Positions 54,491 through 63,135 of a DNA stretch of 64,000 bases are shown here, in pieces (position 1 is the first letter of the stretch; every line of letters starts with the position of its first letter). The translations under genes were made by a program, and so were the position numbers. The notes under the pieces were generated by a model. It did not search any database, had not been told where the DNA came from, and saw only the letters and a list, made by a program, of their open reading frames with translations. Where the stretch lies: assembly GCF_029936995.1 (NCBI RefSeq), contig NZ_JAPYRE010000002.1, positions 310,001 through 374,000 on the forward strand, written 5' to 3'. This DNA is from Henriciella sp. Lineage in GTDB: Bacteria; Pseudomonadota; Alphaproteobacteria; Caulobacterales; Hyphomonadaceae.

Positions 54491-56770
54491 CTATTCGGGG
54501 CTTTCGCTATCGGCTTCGGCTTCCGTTCCGTCCTGGCTTGCGGATGCACCATCACCCTTGGCGAGGTGCGCCTGCGAGACGACATAAGCCCGGATGGCCT
54601 CGGCATCTTCCGGTGTGATGACATCCGAGAACGAGACCATGCCATTGGCCGAAAGGTTGCCGTCGATGACGACAGCGTCCCAGGCATCGGCATTGGCCGT
54701 GTAGGATGACCAGCGCAGGTCTGGCAGGACGCCGGAGCTGATACCCAGCATGCCGTGGCAGACCGCGCAGTTGCGCGAGTAGTGGACGAGACCGGCCTGT
54801 AGCATTTCCTCGTCGCCGAATTCTTCTGTCTGTGGTTCGGGCTCAACGAGCATGCTGTCATCAAGTGGCGGAATCTCGGCTTCTCCGCCCAGCTTGAAGG
54901 TAATGACCTTGCCGACAGCCGGGGGGACCTGGTCCTCGAACAGGAAGCCTGCGGCCAGGCCGAACGCGTGTCCCCAGCCCGTCGTAATGGTGACGTACTG
55001 CTCGCCATCGATTTCATAGGTGCCGGGACCGGAGAGCGCACCTGAATGCAGCTGCTCGCTCCAGAGCTGTTCGCCTGTTGCCGCATCATAGGCGGCGAAA
55101 GTGCCATCGAGGCGGCCCTGGAACACGACACCGCTTTCGGTCGAGAGGATGCCGCCATTCCACGCGGCTGAATGATCGATGCTCCAGCGGGCCTCCTGTT
55201 CGACCGGGTCCCATGCGACGAGCGCGCCCTTTGTGGCCGCACGCATGGCCGAAACCGTACCTTCGGGATAGCGAAGCGGCATGCCGGCGGAGAAATCCAT
55301 GCCCGTATTCCACTTGGCGGGTTTCGATTTGAAACGCGGGTCGGTGATATAGGCCTGACCAAGCTCCTGGACAGGGATGTAGACCAGGCCGAGTTCCGGG
55401 TTCATGGCCATCGGATGCCAGTTGTGTGCGCCATAGGGGGCTGGCACCTGTACAAAGCCGTTATAGGTTGCCGGGTCGTTGTTGCGCGCTTCCGGGTTCT
55501 CTATCGGGCGGCCGTCTTCATCGAGGCCTTCCGCCCAGTTGATATTGGCGAATGGCTCGCCGGAGATGAATTCGCCGGTTTCCGCGTCGAGAACGTAGAA
55601 GAAGCCGTTCTTGGGCGCCTGCATGACAACACGGCGCGTCTCGCCATCCTCGCCCACGGGAAGCTCGGCCAGCATGATATGCTGGGTGGCTGTGTAGTCC
55701 CAGTTGTCACGCGGCGTGGTCTGGAAGTGCCACTTGTAGGCGCCCGTATCGGCATCTACCGCGACAATGGAGGAGACGAAGAGATTGTCGCCACCATTGG
55801 GGTCGCGAAGGTCGGCGTTCCATGGCGAGCCGTTGCCGACGCCGAAAATGACCTGGTCATTCTCGGTGTCATAGACAATCGAATCCCAGACAGTGCCGCC
55901 ACCACCATCTGTGACCCATGCGCCATCGTCGCCCCATGTCTCGTTGGCGAGTTCGGCGAAGATTTCGTCGGAGGCGGCGCCATCAGGCTCCTTGTCCGGA
56001 TTGGGCACTGTGTAGAAGCGCCAGTCGAGCTCACCTGTCTCGGCGTCATAGGCGGAAAGATAGCCGCGTACGCCGAGTTCCGCCCCGCCATTGCCGATCA
56101 GGACATTGCCTTTCACGATGCGCGGCGCGCCAGTAATGGTGTAGGGTTTGGACTGGTCGACCGTGACCTTGCTCCAGACGACATCGCCTGTCTCCGCATC
56201 CAGCGCCTGAAGCCGGCCATCGATCACGCCGAGATAGAGTTTGCCATCATAGACGGCGACACCCCGGTTCACGACATCACAGCAGGCCTTCACAGCCATG
56301 GAACGGTCGACACCGGGGTCATGGACCCACAGTTCCTCGCCTGTGACCGGGTCGAGCGCATAAACAACCGACCATGAGGAGGTCACATACATCACGCCAT
56401 CGACAACGATCGGCGTCGATTCGATGCCGCGGCCTGTCTGCAGGTCATAGACCCAGGCAGGCGAAAGCTCGGAAACATTTTCCTTGGTGATGCCCGTCAG
56501 GCCGGAATGGCGCTGTTCGTCATAGGTCGCGTTATAGCTTAGCCATTCTTCAGGCGTGGAGGCAGCCTGCAGGAGCCGTTCTTCATCGACGCCAGACGCC
56601 GGTGCATCAGCAGCGGCTTCATCCGCGCTGTCTGCCTCCGGCCCTGCCGTATTTTCGCTGGTTTCATCGGAATTAGCGTCGGCGCTTTCCGGGTCGCCGG
56701 ATGGATTGCCGCATGCTGTCAGCCACACCGCTGACAGGGCCGCTGCTGCAAACAGGCCTGGTGTTTTCAT
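54491..56770 (-). CDS. PQQ-dependent alcohol dehydrogenase with C-terminal cytochrome c (quinohaemoprotein), lipoprotein
   Basis: A 759-residue periplasmic enzyme. Lipobox LTAC (Cys20), an Asp/Glu/Ala-rich linker, an eight-bladed PQQ propeller with the vicinal disulfide Cys163-Cys164 (KACCDVVNRG), catalytic Asp358 in NWDYTATQ, and a C-terminal haem motif CAVCH (668-672). Thr360 two residues after the catalytic Asp indicates the calcium type; lanthanide enzymes have Asp there. It oxidises alcohols and passes electrons to cytochromes. No PQQ synthesis genes are in the window. GGAG precedes the ATG at 56770. Confidence 0.93.
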   Translation of the reverse strand: MKTPGLFAAAALSAVWLTACGNPSGDPESADANSDETSENTAGPEADSADEAAADAPASGVDEERLLQAASTPEEWLSYNATYDEQRHSGLTGITKENVSELSPAWVYDLQTGRGIESTPIVVDGVMYVTSSWSVVYALDPVTGEELWVHDPGVDRSMAVKACCDVVNRGVAVYDGKLYLGVIDGRLQALDAETGDVVWSKVTVDQSKPYTITGAPRIVKGNVLIGNGGAELGVRGYLSAYDAETGELDWRFYTVPNPDKEPDGAASDEIFAELANETWGDDGAWVTDGGGGTVWDSIVYDTENDQVIFGVGNGSPWNADLRDPNGGDNLFVSSIVAVDADTGAYKWHFQTTPRDNWDYTATQHIMLAELPVGEDGETRRVVMQAPKNGFFYVLDAETGEFISGEPFANINWAEGLDEDGRPIENPEARNNDPATYNGFVQVPAPYGAHNWHPMAMNPELGLVYIPVQELGQAYITDPRFKSKPAKWNTGMDFSAGMPLRYPEGTVSAMRAATKGALVAWDPVEQEARWSIDHSAAWNGGILSTESGVVFQGRLDGTFAAYDAATGEQLWSEQLHSGALSGPGTYEIDGEQYVTITTGWGHAFGLAAGFLFEDQVPPAVGKVITFKLGGEAEIPPLDDSMLVEPEPQTEEFGDEEMLQAGLVHYSRNCAVCHGMLGISSGVLPDLRWSSYTANADAWDAVVIDGNLSANGMVSFSDVITPEDAEAIRAYVVSQAHLAKGDGASASQDGTEAEADSESPE

Positions 56771-56876
56771 GGTCGCTCCCTGTGTTCCCTCTTGCCCGCC
56801 TGTTCTTCTGCAGGCTGGGCACTCGAACACATGCTACGGGATTGGCTGCGCTTGTCGAGATATACGCAGGGTAAGC

Positions 56877-57758
56877 TTAGCCGCCCGCTGCCGAGAACAG
56901 GTCGGCCTGTGCGGCATTGATTGCTGCCGTCACAGCCGTGCGCCAGTCGTCAAGGCTATCTGCATTCAGCGCCTCCGGCGGGAAACTCACAGACCTCGAA
57001 GCACTGACGACGCCGCCGGTAAGCCGGTTGCCGCGTTGCTGAAACCCGGCGAGGGCCTCGCTGGCCCCGGCACCTTGTGCGCCATAACCGGGCACGAGGA
57101 AAAGCGCATCAGGTGCGAGCATCCGCAGGCGGCGGGCTTCGTCCGGCCCTGTGGCGCCCGTCACGAGCATCAGACCGGACCAGCCACTCTCGCCTTTGAG
57201 GCGGCCCATCGCCGGGCCGAGCGCCTCGACGACACGTTCGAACAGTGGTGCGCCCTCAAGGTTCCTGGACTGGAAGTCCGCCGAACCGGGGTTCGATGTA
57301 CGGGCAAGGACGATGACGCCCTTTCCATTAGCTTCTGCAGCGGCGACATGCGGTTCGATCGTGTCGAGCCCCATATAAGGATTGATGGTGAGGGCATCGC
57401 ATGGAAACGGTGCATCCTGGGCGAGAAAAGCCGACACATAGCCTTCTGCCGTTGAGCCAATATCTCCACGCTTGGCGTCCATGAGGACAATCAGTCCGGC
57501 CTCACGGGCGGCTTCGAGAATTCGGGTCAGGGCGCGCATGCCCTGCCAGCCATGTCGTTCGAAAAAGGCGGACTGGGGCTTGATGACGCCGGCGCGTCCG
57601 GCGGCAGCCTCGACCATGGCGAGACCCCAGTTTTCCAGTCCGTCCGGCGTGTCGCCGCCGAACAGGTCGGGGATGCGTCCGGCATGCGGATCGATCCCGA
57701 CACAGAGCGGGCCATGGGCATCGGTGGCCGCCAGAAGCCTGTCTGCGAATGCCGTCAT
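56877..57758 (-). CDS. pyrF: Orotidine-5'-phosphate decarboxylase (type 2)
   Basis: A 293-residue OMP decarboxylase of the longer subfamily 2, last step of UMP synthesis. The catalytic block is LMDAKRGDIGSTAEGY (Lys96), with VGIDPHAGRIPDLFG at the start and VPGYGAQGAG for phosphate binding. It overlaps the stop of the protease gene by four bases (ATGA), so it is the last gene of a DUF350-protease-pyrF operon. Confidence 0.95.
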   Translation of the reverse strand: MTAFADRLLAATDAHGPLCVGIDPHAGRIPDLFGGDTPDGLENWGLAMVEAAAGRAGVIKPQSAFFERHGWQGMRALTRILEAAREAGLIVLMDAKRGDIGSTAEGYVSAFLAQDAPFPCDALTINPYMGLDTIEPHVAAAEANGKGVIVLARTSNPGSADFQSRNLEGAPLFERVVEALGPAMGRLKGESGWSGLMLVTGATGPDEARRLRMLAPDALFLVPGYGAQGAGASEALAGFQQRGNRLTGGVVSASRSVSFPPEALNADSLDDWRTAVTAAINAAQADLFSAAGG

Positions 57759-58588
57759 GAGCTTGTCCCCACACGGCAGGCCACCTTGACGACCTGCAGG
57801 TTACGGCGTGCCCGGTCTGCTGCACCGCCATAGGATTGGGGATTGAACGGCACAGGCCGCTCCCCGATCGGTTCAACGCCTTGGGCAGCAAGAAACTTTG
57901 CAATCGCTTCCGGCGAAGCGCTGTAGATGCGCCCGCGACGCGGGCTTTCTGCGATGATCACTCCACGCACCCGGCCCTCGGAGTCATAGACAGGTCCCCC
58001 GCTCAAGCCACCCAGGGGACCCTCAAGATCGCTGGTACGGCCGGTCTCGGCCCATGTGAGAACCGACTCCTCACCACTGCGCAAACCGCTGGTGACAAGG
58101 CGCGAGCGCGAGATGAGCCGGCTGGCAGCTTCCCCCGGGCGCCCCTGCGGATAGCCGACATGAAAGCCATAGCTGCCGATCCGCATATCGGCGGAGGTAT
58201 CAAGTGCCACAGGCGATGCGCTCGGCTTGGCTGTCATCAGTGCCAGATCGCTCGTACCCGATACGGAAATGTCCTTTACGGGAAGGTACTGACCCGGCGC
58301 GACAAGCAGGGAAACGTCGTCACAGCCTTCCACCACATGACGTGCTGTCAGATACTGTCCGTCGGCATTGATCAGGAAAGCCGATCCGATGCCGTCCTTT
58401 GGTGTCTCGACACGGACAAGGACGGTTTCGTCATAGGCGGATGGCGGGGGAAGGGTGGCACCGTCTCGTTCGATCGAATCCGGCGTGGCAGGCGGCGCAT
58501 TCTGATCCGGAGTCGTGGAGAAGACTCCGCCAACAATCGCGAACAGGGCGAGTGTGTAAACCATCCAGTCCGGGATGTGACGAAACAC
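57755..58588 (-). CDS. Membrane-anchored trypsin-like serine protease
   Basis: A 277-residue protease with an N-terminal membrane anchor (VYTLALFAIVGGVF) and a periplasmic chymotrypsin-fold domain. The triad is His84 (LTARHVV), Asp114 (GTSDLALM) and Ser196 (GGLSGGPVYD). There is no PDZ domain, so it is not a standard DegP. The start is GTG at 58588, supported by AGGAGGAGG six bases upstream; ATG at 58564 would cut the anchor. It follows the DUF350 gene by 13 bases and overlaps pyrF. Confidence 0.85.
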   Translation of the reverse strand: MFRHIPDWMVYTLALFAIVGGVFSTTPDQNAPPATPDSIERDGATLPPPSAYDETVLVRVETPKDGIGSAFLINADGQYLTARHVVEGCDDVSLLVAPGQYLPVKDISVSGTSDLALMTAKPSASPVALDTSADMRIGSYGFHVGYPQGRPGEAASRLISRSRLVTSGLRSGEESVLTWAETGRTSDLEGPLGGLSGGPVYDSEGRVRGVIIAESPRRGRIYSASPEAIAKFLAAQGVEPIGERPVPFNPQSYGGAADRARRNLQVVKVACRVGTSS

Positions 58589-58601
58589 CTCGGCCCTCCT
58601 C

Positions 58602-59033
58602 CTAAATGCGTTGCAGGGCTGGATCCCACAGCCCTGCGGCCAGAAGCATTGCACTCGCAAGTTTTGTCGAAATCAAGACAATCGCGGCGCCGGCTTCATC
58701 ATCCTGTATGCGTCTGGGCAGATCGCGCAGGAGCAGGTCGGTCAGCCGGTAGGCCAGCAGTTGCAGGATGAGGGCAACAAGCCCCCACAACATGAGATCA
58801 AGCAGCGAAACACTGGAGGCCAGGCAGGAGGCGAGCGGAATTGCCAGGCCGACAATCGCCCCGGCCAGCGCCAGACCAGCCGTGCCGTTACCGCCGCGCA
58901 CCAGCGCCAGCTCTTTCCAGGGGGTCAGCAGGATATAGACCGTTGATGCGAGGATCAGCATGACACCGGCGGTCCCGGTCCAGAGCAGGAATGTTGGAAA
59001 ACCTTCCTGGAAGGACTGCAATACTGACTCCAT
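58602..59033 (-). CDS. DUF350 family membrane protein
   Basis: A 143-residue protein with four membrane helices, arranged as two similar pairs (GTAGVMLILASTVYILLTPW; GAIVGLAIPLASCLASSVSL; LMLWGLVALILQLLAYRL; AIVLISTKLASAMLLAAGLW), as in the DUF350 (YjfL-like) family. The conserved NGTAGLALAGA and DDEAGAAIVLISTK blocks are present. Function is unknown; the family often accompanies PspA-like or spermidine-synthase genes. Here it leads an operon with a membrane protease and pyrF. Confidence 0.8.
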   Translation of the reverse strand: MESVLQSFQEGFPTFLLWTGTAGVMLILASTVYILLTPWKELALVRGGNGTAGLALAGAIVGLAIPLASCLASSVSLLDLMLWGLVALILQLLAYRLTDLLLRDLPRRIQDDEAGAAIVLISTKLASAMLLAAGLWDPALQRI

Positions 59034-59110
59034 TCACGCCTCGCTCTTCTGTCTTTTGAAGGATTGTCCTAAACAAGCCTGACAGCTCACTCAAGGAGAA
59101 TGGAGCGCAC

Positions 59111-59896
59111 ATGCTGCATCGTGGAAAAACGGCCCTCGTCACCGGATCAACCAGTGGTATCGGAAAGGCGATAGCCGAAGCTCTTGCAGCAGAAGGGGCC
59201 GATATTGTTCTCAACGGCCTGGTCGAGCCAGGCGAGGATGAAAAACTGGTTGCCGATTTTGAAAGCCGGTTCGGCGTGAAGGTGGGTTTTTCCGGTGCGA
59301 ACCTGACGGATCCCGAAGCAATTGAGGGCCTGATCGGCTATGCCACGCGGGATTTTGGCGGCGTCGATATCCTGGTCAATAATGCCGGCGTACAGCATGT
59401 CGCCCCGGTTGAGGACTTCCCGGTCGCCAAGTGGGATCTCATCATCTCCCTCAATCTCAGCGCGGCGTTTCATACAACGCGCATGACGATGGCGGGCATG
59501 AAAGAAAAGGGCTGGGGGCGGATCGTGAATACGGCGAGCGCCCATGCGCTTGTCGCCTCGCCCTACAAGGCCGCTTATGTCGCGGCCAAGCATGGTATTG
59601 CCGGGCTGACCAAGGTGGTCGCGCTTGAGGGGGCCGAACATGGCGTGCGCTGCAATGCCATCTGTCCTGGCTATGTCCATACACCGCTCGTCGACGCGCA
59701 GATTACCGATACGGCGCGGGCACGCGGGATCAGCGAAGAGGAAGTAAAGCGGGATGTCCTGCTGGCTGCCCAGCCGACCAAGCAGTTTGTCACGGCTGAG
59801 CAGGTCGCGGCGATGGCAGTATTCCTGACAAGCCCGTCTGGCGATCAGGTCAACGGGGCATTGATGCAGATGGATGGTGGCTGGGCCGCCCACTAG
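59111..59896 (+). CDS. bdhA: 3-Hydroxybutyrate dehydrogenase
   Basis: A 261-residue SDR. TGSTSGIG cofactor loop (11-18), NNAGVQHVAPVEDFP (typical of 3-hydroxybutyrate dehydrogenase), and the active-site YVAAKHG. It interconverts 3-hydroxybutyrate and acetoacetate with NAD, serving poly-hydroxybutyrate turnover. AAGGAG before the ATG. It is divergent from the DUF350 gene (77-base gap) and converges on corC. Confidence 0.92.
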   Translation: MLHRGKTALVTGSTSGIGKAIAEALAAEGADIVLNGLVEPGEDEKLVADFESRFGVKVGFSGANLTDPEAIEGLIGYATRDFGGVDILVNNAGVQHVAPVEDFPVAKWDLIISLNLSAAFHTTRMTMAGMKEKGWGRIVNTASAHALVASPYKAAYVAAKHGIAGLTKVVALEGAEHGVRCNAICPGYVHTPLVDAQITDTARARGISEEEVKRDVLLAAQPTKQFVTAEQVAAMAVFLTSPSGDQVNGALMQMDGGWAAH

Positions 59897-59922
59897 CTGC
59901 GACCTGGCAGGCTTTTGGCTGC

Positions 59923-61200
59923 CTAGTTGTCTTCGCGCGGCTCTTCTTCCGGCACCGGCGAGACCCTGAGGCCTGTAATCTGGTTACGAGTCTTGCGGAT
60001 GACATCGAACCGGTGATCGTGAAAGGCAAAACGCTGTCCCGGCTCAGGGATGGTCTGCGCTTCGTGGATGAGAAGGCCAGCCACGGTAACAGCTTCATCA
60101 TCCGGCAGGCTCCATCCTGTGGCCCGGTTGAGGTCTCTGATTGTCACCCAGCCCTCGACCATGACTGACCCGTCAGCCTGCGGGCGCACACCCTCGACGG
60201 CGACGTCGTGTTCGTCATGGATGTCACCGACAATCTCTTCGAGAATATCCTCAAGTGTCAGCAGGCCCTGTAGCTCGCCATATTCGTCGACAACGAGGGC
60301 GAAATGATTACGCTCCTTGAGGAAGAGGTCGAGCTGGTCCTGGAGGGGTGTGGTCTCCGGGACGAACCAGGGTTCCCTCAGCAGGCCCTCGAAGTTGACG
60401 TCATCGACCGAGCCTTTCTCGTGAACCACCGCGCGCAGCAGGTCCTTCATGTGGAGAATGCCGGTGATCTCGTCTTCCTCTGCATTGTAGAGCGGGATCC
60501 TCGTGTGCGGGCTATTGAGTGCCTGCTTGATTATTTCGCCGGGCGGTTGCGATGCATCGAGCATGGTGATGTTCTTGCGGTGGATCATCACCTCTTCGAC
60601 GGTCATGTCCTTGAGATCCAGCGCGCCGACAAGCCGGTGCCTGTCGGCCTCGTCCACGCCACCTTCGGAGTGATGGTAGTCGATTGCGCCGCGGATTTCC
60701 TCCTCCGCTGTGAATGTCGCATCTGGCGCACCAGCGCCCACGAGGCGGAGCGTTGCATTGACCACGACCTGGATCATGACCGTGATCCAAGCGACCGTGG
60801 CGACAAGCCATGAAATCGGCTTGCCGACTGACATGGCCATCGAGTCGGCGCGTGTAATGGCATAGGTCTTCGGCAGAACTTCGGCGAAGACGAGAACAAG
60901 GACCGTCATGACGGCCGTTGCCACGGCTACGCCCATGCCGCCGGGCAGCAGGCTCGCGAACAGGTTTGTCGCAAGTGCAGAAGCAAGGATGTTGACGAGG
61001 TTGTTTCCGAGCAGGATTGCGCCAATCAGACGTTCCCGGTCAGAGATGAGGCTGCTGACAAGCGCGGCCCGCTTGTCTCCGTCACGCTCAAGCTGGTGGA
61101 TGCGATTGCGGGAGGCTGCCGTCAGGGCTGTCTCGGAGCCCGAAAAGAAAGCCGACATCCCGAGAAGGAACAGGATGGCGACAGATGTTCCGATAATCAT
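59923..61200 (-). CDS. HlyC/CorC-family (CNNM) transporter-like protein
   Basis: A 425-residue protein: DUF21 membrane domain with three to four helices (first SVAILFLLGMSAFFSGSETAL), a CBS pair (VEEVMIHRKNITMLDA; TTPLQDQLDLFLKERNHFAL), and a C-terminal CorC_HlyC domain (GVRPQADGSVMVEGWVTIRD). CNNM/CorC proteins act in magnesium/cobalt export. It starts three bases after aroB, in the conserved aroK-aroB-corC operon. Confidence 0.92.
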   Translation of the reverse strand: MIIGTSVAILFLLGMSAFFSGSETALTAASRNRIHQLERDGDKRAALVSSLISDRERLIGAILLGNNLVNILASALATNLFASLLPGGMGVAVATAVMTVLVLVFAEVLPKTYAITRADSMAMSVGKPISWLVATVAWITVMIQVVVNATLRLVGAGAPDATFTAEEEIRGAIDYHHSEGGVDEADRHRLVGALDLKDMTVEEVMIHRKNITMLDASQPPGEIIKQALNSPHTRIPLYNAEEDEITGILHMKDLLRAVVHEKGSVDDVNFEGLLREPWFVPETTPLQDQLDLFLKERNHFALVVDEYGELQGLLTLEDILEEIVGDIHDEHDVAVEGVRPQADGSVMVEGWVTIRDLNRATGWSLPDDEAVTVAGLLIHEAQTIPEPGQRFAFHDHRFDVIRKTRNQITGLRVSPVPEEEPREDN

Positions 61201-61203
61201 GGA

Positions 61204-62334
61204 TCAGCCCTGCTGAAGCTCCGCATTGAGAAATTCCCGAACATCGGAAAGGTCCGCGTCCGGTTGGATGAATGCCTTGCCGAGACCGCGTGCCAGGATC
61301 AGAGGAACCTGGCCTGCGCGTGCTTTTTTGTCCTGCTTCATGGCTTCCGTCAGCGTATCTGCAGGATAAGGCCCGCCCGGCAATGCCTTTAACTGTGTTA
61401 CAAGGCCTGCAGATTCAAGCAGCCGCGTGGCGCGTACCGCATCCTGGCTATCCATCAGGCCCTGCCGGACAGAGTAGCGAAGGGCCAGCGCCATCCCCGC
61501 CGCAACCGCTTCCCCGTGCAGGAGCGATGACCTGAACCCGTTGGCCGCTTCCAGGGCATGGCCGAATGTGTGGCCGAGATTGAGCAGGGCGCGTACGCCG
61601 GATTCTGTCTCGTCCTGCGCGACAATGCGGGCCTTTGCTGCGCACGAGACGGCCACAGCATGAGCCAGCGCTTCGGGCTCGAGTGAAACGACGCCCATGC
61701 CGTTCTGCTCCAGCCATTCAAAGAAAGCCGGATCATCGATCAGGGCATACTTCACGATTTCGGCATAGCCGGCGAGACGCTCGCGCTGTGGCAGTGTTTG
61801 CAATACCGATGTATCGGCCAGCACAAGTTGTGGCTGGTAGAATGCACCGACCAGATTCTTGCCTTGCGGCGCGTTCACTGCCGTCTTGCCGCCGACAGAA
61901 CTGTCCACCTGTGCGAGCAGGGTTGTTGGCACCTGTACGAACTTCATGCCGCGTTTCATCAGCGAAGCTGCAACGCCGGCCAGGTCGCCGACGATGCCCC
62001 CGCCGAGCGCGATGAGAACATCGTCGCGTCCTGCGCCTTCAGAGAGCAGCCAGTCGAGCACATGGCCCAGTGTTTCCCAGCTCTTTGAGCTTTCGCCCGG
62101 TGCGACCGTGTGCATCCGCATGGACAGGCCGGACGTCTTCAGGCCTGCTTCCAGGCGCTCGGCATAGAGTTTGCCGACATGTTCATCGGTCAGGACAAAA
62201 GTACGTGGCTGGCGGATCAGAGGCGACATGAACTGCCCGGCCCTGTCGAGAAGGTTCTCACCGATCAGGATGTCGTAACTGCGCTCGCCAAGCTCGACGC
62301 GCACCTGTCTGTCTTCAGTCATCGTTTCAGCCAT
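61204..62334 (-). CDS. aroB: 3-Dehydroquinate synthase
   Basis: A 376-residue AroB, second step of the shikimate pathway. NAD and metal-binding blocks: [38 protein letters not shown], and zinc ligands in [12 protein letters not shown] and [11 protein letters not shown]. The ATG at 62334 has AAGG seven bases upstream and overlaps the aroK stop by eight bases; an ATG at 62322 is a weaker choice. Confidence 0.97.
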   Translation of the reverse strand: MAETMTEDRQVRVELGERSYDILIGENLLDRAGQFMSPLIRQPRTFVLTDEHVGKLYAERLEAGLKTSGLSMRMHTVAPGESSKSWETLGHVLDWLLSEGAGRDDVLIALGGGIVGDLAGVAASLMKRGMKFVQVPTTLLAQVDSSVGGKTAVNAPQGKNLVGAFYQPQLVLADTSVLQTLPQRERLAGYAEIVKYALIDDPAFFEWLEQNGMGVVSLEPEALAHAVAVSCAAKARIVAQDETESGVRALLNLGHTFGHALEAANGFRSSLLHGEAVAAGMALALRYSVRQGLMDSQDAVRATRLLESAGLVTQLKALPGGPYPADTLTEAMKQDKKARAGQVPLILARGLGKAFIQPDADLSDVREFLNAELQQG

Positions 62335-62908
62335 GTTGGGCCTTTGACCACAGATCAAGCGCTTTGAGAATGGAATTCACCGTGGCCTTGTGGGGGCCTT
62401 CCTCGCTGCGCACGACAAGGTCGGCCTGTTCATAGATCGGCGTCCTCTCATTCAGCAGCTTTCCCAGAACGCCTTTCGGGTTATCAGCTTTCAGGAGGGG
62501 ACGATGGCTGCGCTTGGAAACGCGCCGCCAGAGAGTTTCGAGATCGGCGTTGAGCCAGATTGTCACTGCCTTTTCCTGCAGCAGGGCACGGGTCTCGGAA
62601 TTGAGATAGGCGCCGCCGCCTGTCGCAAGGACATGAGGAGGCTGATTGAGGAGCCGTTCAAGGACGCGGCGCTCACCCCGGCGAAACTCTGCTTCCCCAT
62701 GCAGGGTGAAGATGTCGGAAATGGAAAGACCCGCGGCTTTCTCGATTTCGTCGTCACTGTCATAGAAGTCACGGCCAAGCGTATTGGCCAGGCGTTTGCC
62801 AACGGTCGATTTGCCAGCGCCCATCAGTCCGACCAGTGCAATTGTCCGGTCTGCAATGGCCGCCTCAATTCTGCCAGCGTCGCTTGAGTATGTACTCTTT
62901 GTCGTCAT
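62327..62908 (-). CDS. aroK: Shikimate kinase
   Basis: A 193-residue shikimate kinase. P-loop GLMGAGKST (27-35), the shikimate-binding DSDDEIE and FRRGERR, and TGGGAYL are conserved. It phosphorylates shikimate in the aromatic pathway. The ATG at 62908 follows GGAAG; the upstream frame to 62950 is not conserved. It is the first gene of aroK-aroB-corC and is divergent from the small membrane protein gene. Confidence 0.96.
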   Translation of the reverse strand: MTTKSTYSSDAGRIEAAIADRTIALVGLMGAGKSTVGKRLANTLGRDFYDSDDEIEKAAGLSISDIFTLHGEAEFRRGERRVLERLLNQPPHVLATGGGAYLNSETRALLQEKAVTIWLNADLETLWRRVSKRSHRPLLKADNPKGVLGKLLNERTPIYEQADLVVRSEEGPHKATVNSILKALDLWSKAQHG

Positions 62909-63000
62909 GGGTTTTCGCTTCCCTGCTGACTGTCCTATACAGTCTCGCACGTGGCGGGCAATGATTCCGGCGATTCGAGGCCGGAGAAAGAGGTTTGGTT

Positions 63001-63135
63001 TTGCGTAAGTGGTTCATCCTGTTCGGTGTCCTGATTGTGGGCGTACTGGCAGCAATCTGGTGGCTTGGCCGGGAGGTGGATTCCGCCATGCCGGAGGAGG
63101 GCGAGATGCGCATGGAGATCGAGAATGTCTTTTAG
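63001..63135 (+). CDS. Putative 44-residue single-pass membrane protein (TTG start)
   Basis: The frame from TTG at 63001 encodes 44 residues: RKWFILFGVLIVGVLAAIWWL forms one membrane helix near the N-terminus, followed by a short acidic tail (GREVDSAMPEEGEMRMEIEN). AGAGG lies about eight bases before the TTG. Its end overlaps the start of the next gene by 11 bases, so both are probably translated together. No named family is recognised. Confidence 0.6.
   Translation: MRKWFILFGVLIVGVLAAIWWLGREVDSAMPEEGEMRMEIENVF

Noticed and set aside
55172..56377. 401-codon plus-strand frame
   Set aside because: Antisense to the PQQ dehydrogenase, which has all expected catalytic motifs on the minus strand.
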